DNA from: a bacterium
GTDB taxonomy: Bacteria > UBA6262 > WVXT01
Direction: 5' to 3'
Length of the DNA stretch: 33,009 nt
NCBI GenBank assembly: GCA_035530055.1
Contig: DATKVN010000019.1
Coordinates: 1-33,009 of the forward strand
Every line of letters begins with the position of its first letter. Position 1 is the first letter of the stretch. Both the position numbers and the translations under genes were made by a program. Positions 1 to 7,406 of this stretch are shown piece by piece. The notes under the pieces were generated by a model. It saw nothing but the letters and a program-made list of their open reading frames with translations, ran no database searches and was not told where the DNA came from.

Positions 1-89
1 AATTTGCATCCAATTTCCTTGGAGAAATAGACAGGAACCTTACCAATCGCCCCGTTTCCTACCAACGAATTATCGATGTTCCCTTTCAC
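1..89 (-). CDS. possible 5' end of an unidentified gene (runs off the window)
   Basis: A minus-strand reading frame opens with GTG at 87-89 and stays open for 29 codons to the window edge. Its GTG overlaps the TGA stop of the zinc-ribbon gene as GTGA, an arrangement seen in translationally coupled genes. The first residues read VKGNIDNSLVGNGAIGK, which I do not recognise. A run of 29 open codons is not rare by chance, and the Shine-Dalgarno match upstream is weak, so this is a tentative call. Confidence 0.3.
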   Translation of the reverse strand, partial: MKGNIDNSLVGNGAIGKVPVYFSKEIGCK

Positions 90-547
90 CTTCTCTCTTC
101 GATTTTTCCTCTCATCATATCAGTTCTTTTAGTGCTCTCTACCTGACGGTTAATAAAAGCCCATATCAATAAAAATGCAATTATAGTTCCCAAAACGGAA
201 ATACCAAAGAAAAACAGATTCAATTTCTTCTGCTTCTTCTTCCTCATCCCCTGTTCCAGCCACTCCTCTTCAGTCAATGGTCTTTCGGGTTTCATCTCTT
301 CTTCTTTAAACTCGTAATTACAGAATCGGCAGATCTTCGCTCCAGCTTTGACAAACTCTGCACATTGTGGGCACTTCTTCGATTTCTCAAAAACTCTCGA
401 TTCCGGAGAAAGTAGTGCCCCGACAATAAAGGCAATAAGAGGACTGGCAAAAAGACTTAACAAAAAGCCGAGAACGCTATTTAGCCCCTTCTGTTTATAA
501 TAATAACCAATCAGAACTGCCAAGCCAACCCAGACAACAAACCACAT
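86..547 (-). CDS. zinc-ribbon membrane protein of unknown function
   Basis: A 153-residue protein with hydrophobic segments at about residues 2-16 and 22-46, a cytoplasmic-type zinc ribbon with CxxC pairs at C59/C62 and C73/C76, a charged stretch rich in Lys and Glu, and a third membrane segment at about 109-132. The spacing CPQC(10)CRFC resembles the short zinc-ribbon modules found in many membrane-associated bacterial proteins, so one zinc ion is probably held between two membrane regions. The ATG is preceded by a good GGAGGG ribosome binding site. It lies 53 nt downstream of the release-factor-like gene and may be co-transcribed with it. The topology and metal binding are inferences, and no specific function can be assigned. 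Confidence 0.75.
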   Translation of the reverse strand: MWFVVWVGLAVLIGYYYKQKGLNSVLGFLLSLFASPLIAFIVGALLSPESRVFEKSKKCPQCAEFVKAGAKICRFCNYEFKEEEMKPERPLTEEEWLEQGMRKKKQKKLNLFFFGISVLGTIIAFLLIWAFINRQVESTKRTDMMRGKIEERR

Positions 548-600
548 AGTTTCCCTCCAGAATCATACTTTTCTAACCGGAATTAAGATGATTTATCAAT

Positions 601-927
601 TCACCCTTCTACTATTATTTTATGTCGCAGTTTCTTTTTTTCAGACCTTAACCGCTTCTCTTTGAGGATTCGCTCCTTTGTCGAAACTGATATTTTAGTG
701 GGAATTCTTCGTTTCTTTTTCCTTTTTAACCGTTCCAATCTCTCGTTAAGTCTTTTCAGAGCAAGCTGTCGATTTCTCGCCTGGGAACGAGACTCAGTGG
801 CAATTGCTGTTATCCCTGTGGGAATATGGCGGATTCGAACCGCTGTTTCCTTCTTATTCTTCCTTTGACCGCCTGGTCCCCTGCTCCTATAATATTCTAT
901 CCTGATGTCTCGAATTTTGTGTCTCAT
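601..927 (-). CDS. small RF-1-domain protein, ribosome-rescue peptidyl-tRNA hydrolase type (ArfB/C12orf65-like)
   Basis: This 108-residue protein carries the class I release-factor catalytic loop, GPGGQ, with the GGQ at residues 19-21. It is followed by a segment (ETAVRIRHIPTGI) typical of the RF-1 domain. The codon-recognition domain of full release factors is absent. The last 40 residues are very basic (KRKKKRR... then KERILKEKRLRSEKKKLR), like the C-terminal tail with which ArfB enters the empty mRNA channel. By family knowledge it would hydrolyse peptidyl-tRNA on ribosomes stalled without a stop codon. The residue after GGQ is Arg rather than the usual His or Val. Start: ATG with AGGA upstream. 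The exact subfamily (ArfB or a C12orf65-like group) cannot be settled by eye. Confidence 0.82.
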   Translation of the reverse strand: MRHKIRDIRIEYYRSRGPGGQRKNKKETAVRIRHIPTGITAIATESRSQARNRQLALKRLNERLERLKRKKKRRIPTKISVSTKERILKEKRLRSEKKKLRHKIIVEG

Positions 928-963
928 ACCTGTTCCTACAGTGAATTGTAGTCCACCATTCCT

Positions 964-1380
964 CTACTCACCTATAATCTTGATTAGAACTCTTTTTCTT
1001 CTTTGACCGTCAAATTCCCCATAAAAAATCTGTTCCCATGGTCCAAAATCTAATTTCCCCTTGGTTATGGCAACCACTACCTCCCTGCCCATAATAGTCC
1101 GTTTCAAATGAGCATCTCCATTATCTTCTCCGGCCAAATTGTGCTTATACTTTTCTTTTCCATAGGGAGCAAATTTTTCCAGCCATTCACTGAAATCCTG
1201 ATGTAAACCACTTTCATCATCATTAATAAATACGCTTGCCGTAATGTGCATGGCATTGACAAGGCAAAGACCTTCTTTCACCCCGCTTTTTCTCACAGCT
1301 TCTTCAACCTGCGGAGTTATGTTTATGAATTCGCGCCTATTTTTTGTATTAAACCAAAGGTGTTCCGTATAAGATTTCAT
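964..1380 (-). CDS. YjbQ/UPF0047 family protein (secondary thiamine-phosphate synthase family)
   Basis: A 138-residue protein covering the whole YjbQ (UPF0047, TIGR00149) family. The hallmark segments are [14 protein letters not shown] in the middle and, in the C-terminal half, [10 protein letters not shown], a [11 protein letters not shown] stretch and a final [10 protein letters not shown]. The conserved histidines and acidic residues of the presumed active site are retained. Members have weak thiamine-phosphate synthase activity in some hosts, but the physiological role is unsettled. I start it at the ATG at 1378-1380 because GGGAGG lies just upstream. An in-frame ATG at 1413 would add 11 residues, place that binding site inside the gene, and run into a palindrome. 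It lies 36 nt upstream of the GGQ-protein gene. Confidence 0.87.
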   Translation of the reverse strand: MKSYTEHLWFNTKNRREFINITPQVEEAVRKSGVKEGLCLVNAMHITASVFINDDESGLHQDFSEWLEKFAPYGKEKYKHNLAGEDNGDAHLKRTIMGREVVVAITKGKLDFGPWEQIFYGEFDGQRRKRVLIKIIGE

Positions 1381-1401
1381 AAGAGTTATACCTCCCATTT
1401 T

Positions 1402-1553
1402 GTCCCGAGTCATCGGGACCTACAAATGTCTGGAGTGTGAAACGAAAGTTTCACCCTGGTCAAGCTTTCGCTTGACACTCCAGCAAATGGTTATAGGCAC
1501 AGATTTCCCGATTGAAAATCGGGATGCAAACTATTTTTGCGACACCCTAAAAC
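1402..1553. repeat. composite palindromic element (three structural parts)
   Basis: This gap between the ferredoxin and yjbQ-family genes holds three structures. The first is a hairpin at 1402-1419 (GTCCCGA/TCGGGAC). The second is a three-way junction at 1430-1483, in which an outer stem CTGGAGTGT/ACACTCCAG encloses hairpins GTGAAAC-gaaa-GTTTCAC and GTCAAGC-tttc-GCTTGAC. The third is a hairpin at 1507-1523 (CCCGATT/AATCGGG) inside a 60-nt module at 1494-1553 that reappears, diverged, at 32562-32621. All stems are perfect or nearly so. No reading frame is apparent. Confidence 0.75.
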
Positions 1554-1563
1554 AGTTGTTTAC

Positions 1564-1758
1564 CTATTCCTCGATACTTATTGCGTCAACGGGACAGCTT
1601 TCGGCAGCTTCCTTACAGGATTCTTTTGCTCCTTCAGGAACTTCGTTCACAATGACCTTGGCTGTATCATCATCGAGCACAAACACTTCCGGACAAGTAT
1701 CAGTGCAGACTCCACAGCCAGTACACAATTCCTTGTCAACAGTTGCTTTCATTTCCAC
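1564..1758 (-). CDS. ferredoxin, single [4Fe-4S] cluster
   Basis: A 64-residue ferredoxin with the motif CTGCGVCTDTCP at residues 12-23 and a distal CP at C55. Cluster ligands should be C12, C15, C18 and C55. The two other cysteines, C22 and C48, sit where Thermotoga maritima ferredoxin has a disulfide, so this is most likely a monocluster ferredoxin with a structural disulfide and not a 2[4Fe-4S] type. It would act as a soluble low-potential electron carrier. The ATG follows a strong AAAGGAGGG site. The neighbours give no redox partner. The gene stands alone between two palindrome-rich gaps, so it may be its own transcription unit, though no promoter was recognised. Confidence 0.93.
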   Translation of the reverse strand: MEMKATVDKELCTGCGVCTDTCPEVFVLDDDTAKVIVNEVPEGAKESCKEAAESCPVDAISIEE

Positions 1759-1776
1759 CCTCCTTTAATGAGCTCA

Positions 1777-1813
1777 CAACCCCACACCCAGTTTGCTGAG
1801 TGTGTGGGTTGTA
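1777..1813. repeat. GC-rich hairpin upstream of the ferredoxin gene
   Basis: ACAACCCCACACCCA and TGAGTGTGTGGGTTGT pair around a short loop, with a few mismatches that are tolerated as G-U pairs in RNA. It sits about 20 nt upstream of the ferredoxin start, so on the minus strand it would fold in the 5' leader. No T-tract follows in either direction, which argues against an intrinsic terminator. Confidence 0.55.
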
Positions 1814-1818
1814 TGAGC

Positions 1819-1992
1819 GAATTAAACCCAGCCCTAATTTTACTAATAAGGCTTGATATCGAACATAAAGGATGTTGTTAAACAAAAGCCTGTTTATTCC
1901 GATCTTAGGCATTGTAGTAAAATTAGGGCTGGGTCAAATTCAACCAACAGACTTATGTTCACTACGCTCCATAAGTCTGGGTTTCATTTGAC
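1819..1992. repeat. palindromic element with 27-bp terminal inverted repeats plus an adjoining long hairpin
   Basis: Arms at 1819-1845 and 1915-1941 are inverted repeats matching at 25 of 27 positions, including a perfect 20-bp core ending CCCTAATTTTACTA, separated by 69 nt. The right arm overlaps a second structure at 1932-1992: a perfect 10-bp stem (CAGACTTATG/CATAAGTCTG) inside an outer GGTCAAAT/ATTTGACC stem. The second structure abuts the stop codon of the beta-barrel gene, so on the minus strand it would fold at the 3' end of that mRNA. The size and arrangement resemble a non-autonomous miniature element, but no target duplication was identified. Confidence 0.65.
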
Positions 1993-3216
1993 CTAAAACT
2001 TATAATCTATGGAAACTCTCCCTGCGTTCTGGGTCACATTAGGCTTTAATTCATAGTCTTTCAATTTCCACTTATATTCCGTCGCCAAAGCTAATTTGCG
2101 GGTGATAATCTCTTTCTCAAACTGAATGCCCAGGGAATAATTAGTCTTATCCCTTTCTCTTCCGATAGTATAATCGTAAAAGCTCACCCCGAATTTTAGC
2201 TGGGCCTTCCAATTATTTTTCCGGGAATATTGGGCTTGCATTTCCACTGAGTCTTTGTCATAACTTGAAATATTACTTTGGGAATAGTCTGTTTCCCGGT
2301 GGAGATAACTGAAGATAAGAGATAACCTGTTGATATTGTCTTTTAATAATAGATACCTCCACCGATTTTCTATTTCATACCAGTGGTAATCATAATCAGC
2401 AGTTGTATAATTCTTATCATAATCAGTATATTTTAGAACCGTATACATCCTTTCCCGGACAGGATGTTCTGTTTTCAGCCACCACCTGCGGTATTTAAAA
2501 TAGTAGTCGCCTTCCTGTTCTTCCTCTATATCTTCGTCTTCATCCGTATATTTCTTTCCTTCTTCTATCGTCCCTGCCAATTCTGATAAGAAGCTAAATT
2601 TAGGCCTTACTTTTACGCCCAGGCCGTAGATAAATTGATTTGTATCCGACTGAGAGTTAAAATCTGTCTGACGGAAATTGAGAAGCGCGAGAAATTGAAG
2701 CCTCCTATCGTAGAAATATTTCTTGCCTTCCACTCTTTCGGAGAACTCCCTCCTGTCTTTCCCTTCGCTCAGGAAGTAGTCATAGTTTTTATACCCCAGC
2801 TCTCCCGAGAGACTCCATAAATCTTCAATCCTGTAAGTAGACTTTAACTTTAACAGCCACTGACTGTTGGTATATATATCTTTTTCTTTGTATCTCTTCT
2901 CCCGCCAGCCTAAGTCTAAGTCCAATTTCAGGCTGGAATCCTTTTTGGTAAAGAGAGAGTAATCCCAGTAGCTTTTGATCGATATCGTATTATTATTTAA
3001 ATCTCTCCTGTCTTCATATTTCTTAGTATAGGAATTGTAGACAAGCTTCAGATTGAGCGGTTTTCTAATTGGGTAGTCATATCTCAAATAATATTTGGCG
3101 TAATCGTAGGCTAGGGTCTTTTCTGCTTCAATGGCTTCTTTTGTGCTTCTGTTTCCCGCTTCAAAGAACCCGCTCAGAGTAGGCTCAAAAGCGTATGCCA
3201 AACGGGAAAAGAGCAT
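1993..3216 (-). CDS. outer-membrane beta-barrel protein of unknown specificity
   Basis: A protein of about 400 residues made of alternating polar and aromatic residues (many Tyr, Trp, Lys, Asp and Glu), with no internal hydrophobic helix. It ends RVSIDYKF, with the C-terminal Phe expected of a BAM-recognised beta-signal. This is typical of an outer-membrane barrel; no porin or receptor family is recognised. The first ATG (3216) gives only MLFSRLAYA before the mature part. However, the frame is open upstream to 3255, where it encodes SSIPKLAIISAV just before that Met, completing a normal signal peptide with an AYA cleavage site. The true start is therefore probably upstream of the coordinate given here (see the entry at 3253-3267). 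Confidence 0.72.
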   Translation of the reverse strand: MLFSRLAYAFEPTLSGFFEAGNRSTKEAIEAEKTLAYDYAKYYLRYDYPIRKPLNLKLVYNSYTKKYEDRRDLNNNTISIKSYWDYSLFTKKDSSLKLDLDLGWREKRYKEKDIYTNSQWLLKLKSTYRIEDLWSLSGELGYKNYDYFLSEGKDRREFSERVEGKKYFYDRRLQFLALLNFRQTDFNSQSDTNQFIYGLGVKVRPKFSFLSELAGTIEEGKKYTDEDEDIEEEQEGDYYFKYRRWWLKTEHPVRERMYTVLKYTDYDKNYTTADYDYHWYEIENRWRYLLLKDNINRLSLIFSYLHRETDYSQSNISSYDKDSVEMQAQYSRKNNWKAQLKFGVSFYDYTIGRERDKTNYSLGIQFEKEIITRKLALATEYKWKLKDYELKPNVTQNAGRVSIDYKF

Positions 3217-3252
3217 TACAGCCGAAATTATGGCTAATTTTGGAATACTTGA

Positions 3253-3267
3253 AATTTATGTCCCCTT
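3253..3267 (-). promoter_or_regulatory. candidate ribosome binding site and ATT start of the beta-barrel gene
   Basis: Directly after an in-frame TAA (3256-3258), the codon at 3253-3255 reads ATT. AAGGGG lies upstream at 3262-3267, six nt from this codon. Starting here gives a complete signal peptide, whereas the first ATG (3214-3216) has no good ribosome binding site and truncates the signal. ATT starts are known (infC, pcnB) but rare. A mutated ATG or a sequence error would explain the same data. Confidence 0.45.
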
Positions 3268-3313
3268 TTTTCCAACCGGAACTTGAGCGATGAAAACATT
3301 TTTTCAGAACTTT

Positions 3314-3820
3314 TTAAAGTATCAGAACAAGTCCAAAATAGTTGCCTTTACAATCGTCGCTCTTGAGCACTTCTATCTTGTAGCCATTGTTTCTGGCAGT
3401 CTGGTAAACATCTATCCCGGACGCTTCCATTGAAGGCCTTGCTTCATATGGTTTCTTGCAGGTTTTATTAACGTTACACGTATTACATAGATCGCATGGC
3501 CCTGCCCCCATGCCATAGGCTTTATAATAGCCTGAAAGAAATGCTTTCCTTTCTAACTTGGCCACTATTCCCCTGATATCCGTATAGTCATCACCATGGA
3601 TTAAAATTGCCTTCCTGAATTGTTTCAGTACTTCCCTGGTTTTCTCCGGCGTGGGCGAATACGGAGGGCAGGTAAGACATTCTCCGTAACCGTCGCATCC
3701 GTACTGGCACTTCAGCCTTACCCAGGGAGCAGTGACAACAGTGTCAACGGAGATTACTTTGGCATTAACCGCTCCCGATTTTTTGGCAAATTTACATAAA
3801 GACTGAAGATCTTTCTCCAT
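3314..3820 (-). CDS. DUF2284 cysteine-rich putative metal-binding protein
   Basis: A 168-residue soluble protein of the DUF2284 family. It shows a CQYGCDGYG segment followed by LTCPPYSPTPEKT, then CDLCNTCN with further Cys, and the conserved RPSMEASGIDVYQTARNNG near the C-terminus. The Cys arrangement suggests a metal or Fe-S site. The function of the family is not established. The start is the ATG at 3818-3820, preceded by GGTGGAG; a GTG three codons upstream lacks a binding site. A good promoter lies about 85 nt upstream (3907-3936), so the gene seems to head its own transcript, possibly reading on into the barrel gene 58 nt downstream. Confidence 0.82.
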   Translation of the reverse strand: MEKDLQSLCKFAKKSGAVNAKVISVDTVVTAPWVRLKCQYGCDGYGECLTCPPYSPTPEKTREVLKQFRKAILIHGDDYTDIRGIVAKLERKAFLSGYYKAYGMGAGPCDLCNTCNVNKTCKKPYEARPSMEASGIDVYQTARNNGYKIEVLKSDDCKGNYFGLVLIL

Positions 3821-3906
3821 GCTCTCCACCAGAAAGTAATTTAAGATTAACAGGCAAATCTCTCTCGACCACTGAAGGTCTATTTAGAATGAATATTCAA
3901 ATATGT

Positions 3907-3936
3907 ATATTAGTGTTTTTTTGACCAAAAAGTCAA
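3907..3936 (-). promoter_or_regulatory. sigma70-type promoter for the DUF2284 gene
   Basis: On the minus strand, TTGACT (3931-3936) and TAATAT (3907-3912) are separated by 18 nt. The -35 box is part of an inverted repeat TTGAC(6)GTCAA that could be an operator. The expected start point is near 3900, giving an 80-nt leader. The rest of the 3821-4011 gap shows no other feature. Confidence 0.6.
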
Positions 3937-4011
3937 GAAAAATGTAGTAATCAGTTGGGAAATATTCTCTTAGATGTTTGGGAAGGAAAAACTCATCCGG
4001 AAGAGGTGGGC

Positions 4012-4302
4012 CTAAACAACTTCCTCCAGTGGAAGGACGAATACCTTTAGGCCCTCTTTCTTGTAGATAGATTTCAGCTCTTTCATTCTGTTTAATACTT
4101 CATCTTTCTTTTCTTCTTCGACAGCAATAAATAGTCCGTGATTCACCTCCGGCCAGACGTGAGTATCCAGGTGGGGAACGGAATGGGTACCAGCGCCATG
4201 GATGGAAGGTAGTTTAGTGTAGGCTTTGACCTTTGCTTTTTCTAATTCTTCCATCACTTTGCTTTCAATTACAACATTATAGACGAGAAAGATGAGTTTC
4301 AT
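4012..4302 (-). CDS. PII-like protein coupled to an RND efflux pump
   Basis: A 96-residue ferredoxin-fold-sized protein: MKLIFLVYNVVIES resembles the first strand of PII-type trimeric proteins, and GLFIAVEEEKKDEVLNRMKEL the later strand-helix unit. The region in place of the T-loop (residues 35-55) carries five histidines (H35, H40, H44, H48, H55) and a Trp, which suggests metal binding. Its ATG overlaps the stop of the RND permease as ATGA, so it is the last gene of the efflux operon. PII-like genes next to heavy-metal RND pumps are known as a separate PII subgroup. That it regulates the pump or senses its substrate is inference. No uridylylation-site Tyr in a classical T-loop context was seen. 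Confidence 0.68.
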   Translation of the reverse strand: MKLIFLVYNVVIESKVMEELEKAKVKAYTKLPSIHGAGTHSVPHLDTHVWPEVNHGLFIAVEEEKKDEVLNRMKELKSIYKKEGLKVFVLPLEEVV

Positions 4303-7300
4303 CGCCTGCTCCTTGCATTCTTTCTTCTGGCGATGCGAGTTTCAAAAATAGAATAGAGCACCGGGATGAACACCAACGTAAAAAATGTTGCCACGATAAG
4401 TCCTCCCACTACGGCTCTGGCTAAGGGAAAACGGAGTTCAGCGCCCTCACCGATTCCTAAAGCCATAGGGCTCATTGCCAGAATAGTAGTTAAAGCAGTC
4501 ATCAAAACAGGGCGAATTCTAGTCCTTCCTCCTTGAATTATGGCCTGTCTGAGCTCCAGTCCCCGTGCCCTGAGGAGATTGATATAATCCACAAGCACGA
4601 TGCCATTATTGACCGCGATGCCTGAAAGCATGATTACCCCAATAAAGGCAATAATGTTGAAGGTGGTATGGGAGAAGAAAAGAAGCCAGACCACCCCGAT
4701 GATTGCAAGAGGAAAAGTGAACATAACGATAAAAGGGTCAAGCAAAGATTCGAACTGGCTGGCCATAACCATGTATACCAGGAAAATAGCTCCCAGAAGT
4801 GCTATTCCCAACCACATAAAAGATTCTCTCTGTTCCTTTGCTTCGCCTGCCATTACTATGGAAAAGTCCCGGGGAACCACAATGTTTTTCAACTTCCCGC
4901 TAATATCCCTGACGACAGCTCCCAGGTCTCTTCCCTCATAATCTGCACTCACGGTTATCAGCCGCTCTTGCATTTTCCTATTTATTGTTACGGGTCCCTT
5001 TGCCGGTCTCATTTCGACAAGAGTGCCCAAGGGAATCCTCTTACCCTGAGAAGTAAAGATTGGTATATTCTTAATATCTTCTATATCTTTTCTGTCGCTC
5101 TCCTTAAGTCTTACCAGAATCGGGTACTCTTCCCCTCTCTCGCGAAATTGAGTTGCCACTTCGCCGTAGATACTGGACTGTATGGTATTAGCGATAGAGG
5201 AAACGTTCAGTCCAAGAGCTGAGGCGCGTTTTCGGTCTACGTATATCTGGAATTCCGGCTTTGCTTCCTCAAAGTCAGTCTCCACATCGACTGCGCCAGG
5301 CGCGCCTTGCACAATTTCCTTGACCTGCTGGGAAAGCTCTTTAGCCTTTGCGAAATCGTATCCATATATTTCTATAGAAATCGGGCTACCTGCCAAGCCC
5401 ATCATCATCCTCCCGCCGCGGCCCCCGCCAAGATTCATCCTTACCCCGGGAATATTCTTTAGTTTCTCTCTCAGCATAGCCATAATTTCCCACTGTGACC
5501 TCTTTCTCTCTTTCAAATCAACCAGCTCCAGAGCAACCTGGGCAGTATGAGCGCCAGCGCGTCCACCGCCGAAGCCCATACCCGTTCCGATTCTGGAACG
5601 AACGTACTCTAATTCAGGAGTATTCGACTGTACTATCTTCTCCACTTTATTGACCACCTCTTCCGTAGCTTCCAGCCGCGAACCAACGGGAAGCTCCAGA
5701 TTTATTTCTATTCTTCCCTGGTCAAGTTTGGGCATAAATTCTGTCCCCACAAGGTGCAGAGGCCACACAAGCGTAAGACTGATAAGAAAAAGCCCTCCCA
5801 CAGCCATTATCGTCAACTTTCTATGATCCAGACACCAGTTCAGGAGTTTCTCGTATCTATTTTGCAGCCGGTCGAACCAGTTACCGACTAGACGGTAAAT
5901 CTTAGACGTCATTTTTCCAGATGGATTATCGGCCCTGACGACAATAAGTCTGGAGGCAAGAAGCGGAATTAGAGTCATGGCGACAAATAATGAGACTGTG
6001 AGGGAAAGAGTAACGGTAAGAGCTTGCTCTCTGAACAACACGCCGGCAATCCCGGGAACGAAAAATATGGGAAGAAATACAGCAATTGTGGTGAGTGTGG
6101 ATGCTACAATAGGCATAGCGACTTCCCTGGTTCCCCATATGGCACCCTCTTTTGCTGGCTCTCCTTCTTGCCGGTGCCGGAAGATGTTCTCCAGAACAAC
6201 AATAGAATTATCCACGAGAAGTCCCACTGCTAAGGCCAACCCTCCCAGAGACATCATATTGAGCGTCAACCCGGCGAAATCGAGAGCAACAAAACAGGCA
6301 ACTATGGAAAAGGGAATAGAAAGAGCGATGATAATAGTGGTCCTCAAAGAACGGAGGAAAAAGAGCAATACAAGCACTGCAAGAATCCCCCCCTGAACGG
6401 CAACATTTGACAAATTTATTATTGACTTCTTGATAAACTCAGACTGGTCCATAATTATTTCAATGCGCACTCCTCCGGGAAGCTCTCTATTCAAGCGACT
6501 TATCTCTTCTTTTACCCTAGCGGCAGTCTCCACTGTATTAGCCTGGGTGCGCTTCTGGATAAGAACCAGTACGGAAGGCTTGCCGTTCAGCCTCATTTCT
6601 CTCTCTCTTTCCTTGAAACTGTCCTCAACCACAGCCACGTCACGGAGATAGATAGGCGTGGTTTCTCTTGTAGCCACAACAATATTTTCAATTTCGTCGA
6701 CCGAACGAAACTCACCTAACGTCCTTATGAGATATTCGGTACGTTCCTCTTTTATGTCCCCACCGGGCAGATTAAGGTTTTCGTCCCTGACAGCGCCTAC
6801 CACCTTTTCAATGGAAAGCCCAAAGGCCTCCATTCGCCTGCGGTCAAGCCGAACCTGAATCTCCCTTTCCAGCCCGCCGTGCGTGTCAGCCACGGCCACG
6901 CCATCTATCCTTTCCAGTCTGGGCTCGACTTTATCCTCGGCAATCTCCCTCATCTGATCAGAGCTCAAATCTCCCGAAAGTCCAACAAAGAGAATGGGCA
7001 TCATCGACGGGTCAAATTTGAATATTATGGGCTCCTCTGCGTCCTCGGGAAGCTGGTGTTTAACAAGGCTTACCCTTTCCCTTATGTCAGAGACAGCCAC
7101 GTCCATGTCTGTGCCCCATTCAAAATCTATGATTGTTGTGCCAACTCCCTCGCGGCAGGTAGAGCGTATTTCCTTTACACGGTTTATTGTGGCCACAGAT
7201 TCCTCTACGGGACGGACAATCAACGTCTCAATATCCTCCGGGCCGACCCCGCTATAGTTAACTATGACCGCTGCTGTGGGAAAGGTGATATCGGGCAAAA

Positions 7301-7406
7301 GTTCGGGTTTTAATCTTAGAAGTGAAACTATTCCTAAGACACCAATAGCGATGAACACCATCGTATATGTTACGGCTCTTTTGATTGCTGATTCGAAAAG
7401 GCTCAT
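4299..7406 (-). CDS. RND-family efflux permease (AcrB/HAE1-type)
   Basis: A full-length, 1035-residue inner-membrane proton-driven pump of the resistance-nodulation-division superfamily. It has a membrane helix at about 13-31, two large periplasmic loops (about 35-330 and 560-865) and twelve membrane segments in two halves. TM4 contains LAVGLLVDNSIVVLENI with D399, the proton-carrying acidic position (AcrB has two Asp; here the second is N400). TM10 reads GIAVNNGIVLVDYIN (about 929-943), with Asn where AcrB has Lys940. This single-Asp/VNN pattern is common in a large RND subgroup and does not imply loss of function. The substrate is unknown; the adjacent PII-like gene hints at metals. Its ATG overlaps the adaptor stop as ATGA. 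Confidence 0.94.
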   Translation of the reverse strand: MSLFESAIKRAVTYTMVFIAIGVLGIVSLLRLKPELLPDITFPTAAVIVNYSGVGPEDIETLIVRPVEESVATINRVKEIRSTCREGVGTTIIDFEWGTDMDVAVSDIRERVSLVKHQLPEDAEEPIIFKFDPSMMPILFVGLSGDLSSDQMREIAEDKVEPRLERIDGVAVADTHGGLEREIQVRLDRRRMEAFGLSIEKVVGAVRDENLNLPGGDIKEERTEYLIRTLGEFRSVDEIENIVVATRETTPIYLRDVAVVEDSFKEREREMRLNGKPSVLVLIQKRTQANTVETAARVKEEISRLNRELPGGVRIEIIMDQSEFIKKSIINLSNVAVQGGILAVLVLLFFLRSLRTTIIIALSIPFSIVACFVALDFAGLTLNMMSLGGLALAVGLLVDNSIVVLENIFRHRQEGEPAKEGAIWGTREVAMPIVASTLTTIAVFLPIFFVPGIAGVLFREQALTVTLSLTVSLFVAMTLIPLLASRLIVVRADNPSGKMTSKIYRLVGNWFDRLQNRYEKLLNWCLDHRKLTIMAVGGLFLISLTLVWPLHLVGTEFMPKLDQGRIEINLELPVGSRLEATEEVVNKVEKIVQSNTPELEYVRSRIGTGMGFGGGRAGAHTAQVALELVDLKERKRSQWEIMAMLREKLKNIPGVRMNLGGGRGGRMMMGLAGSPISIEIYGYDFAKAKELSQQVKEIVQGAPGAVDVETDFEEAKPEFQIYVDRKRASALGLNVSSIANTIQSSIYGEVATQFRERGEEYPILVRLKESDRKDIEDIKNIPIFTSQGKRIPLGTLVEMRPAKGPVTINRKMQERLITVSADYEGRDLGAVVRDISGKLKNIVVPRDFSIVMAGEAKEQRESFMWLGIALLGAIFLVYMVMASQFESLLDPFIVMFTFPLAIIGVVWLLFFSHTTFNIIAFIGVIMLSGIAVNNGIVLVDYINLLRARGLELRQAIIQGGRTRIRPVLMTALTTILAMSPMALGIGEGAELRFPLARAVVGGLIVATFFTLVFIPVLYSIFETRIARRKNARSRR

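Noticed and set aside
4668-5222. Long plus-strand reading frame (184 codons) inside the RND gene
   Set aside because: It lies wholly opposite a full-length, clearly conserved RND permease and its translation has no family features.
4299-7406. RND pump inactive because AcrB Asp408 and Lys940 equivalents are Asn
   Set aside because: The single-Asp (VDN) and VNN pattern is normal in a large subgroup of functional RND pumps.
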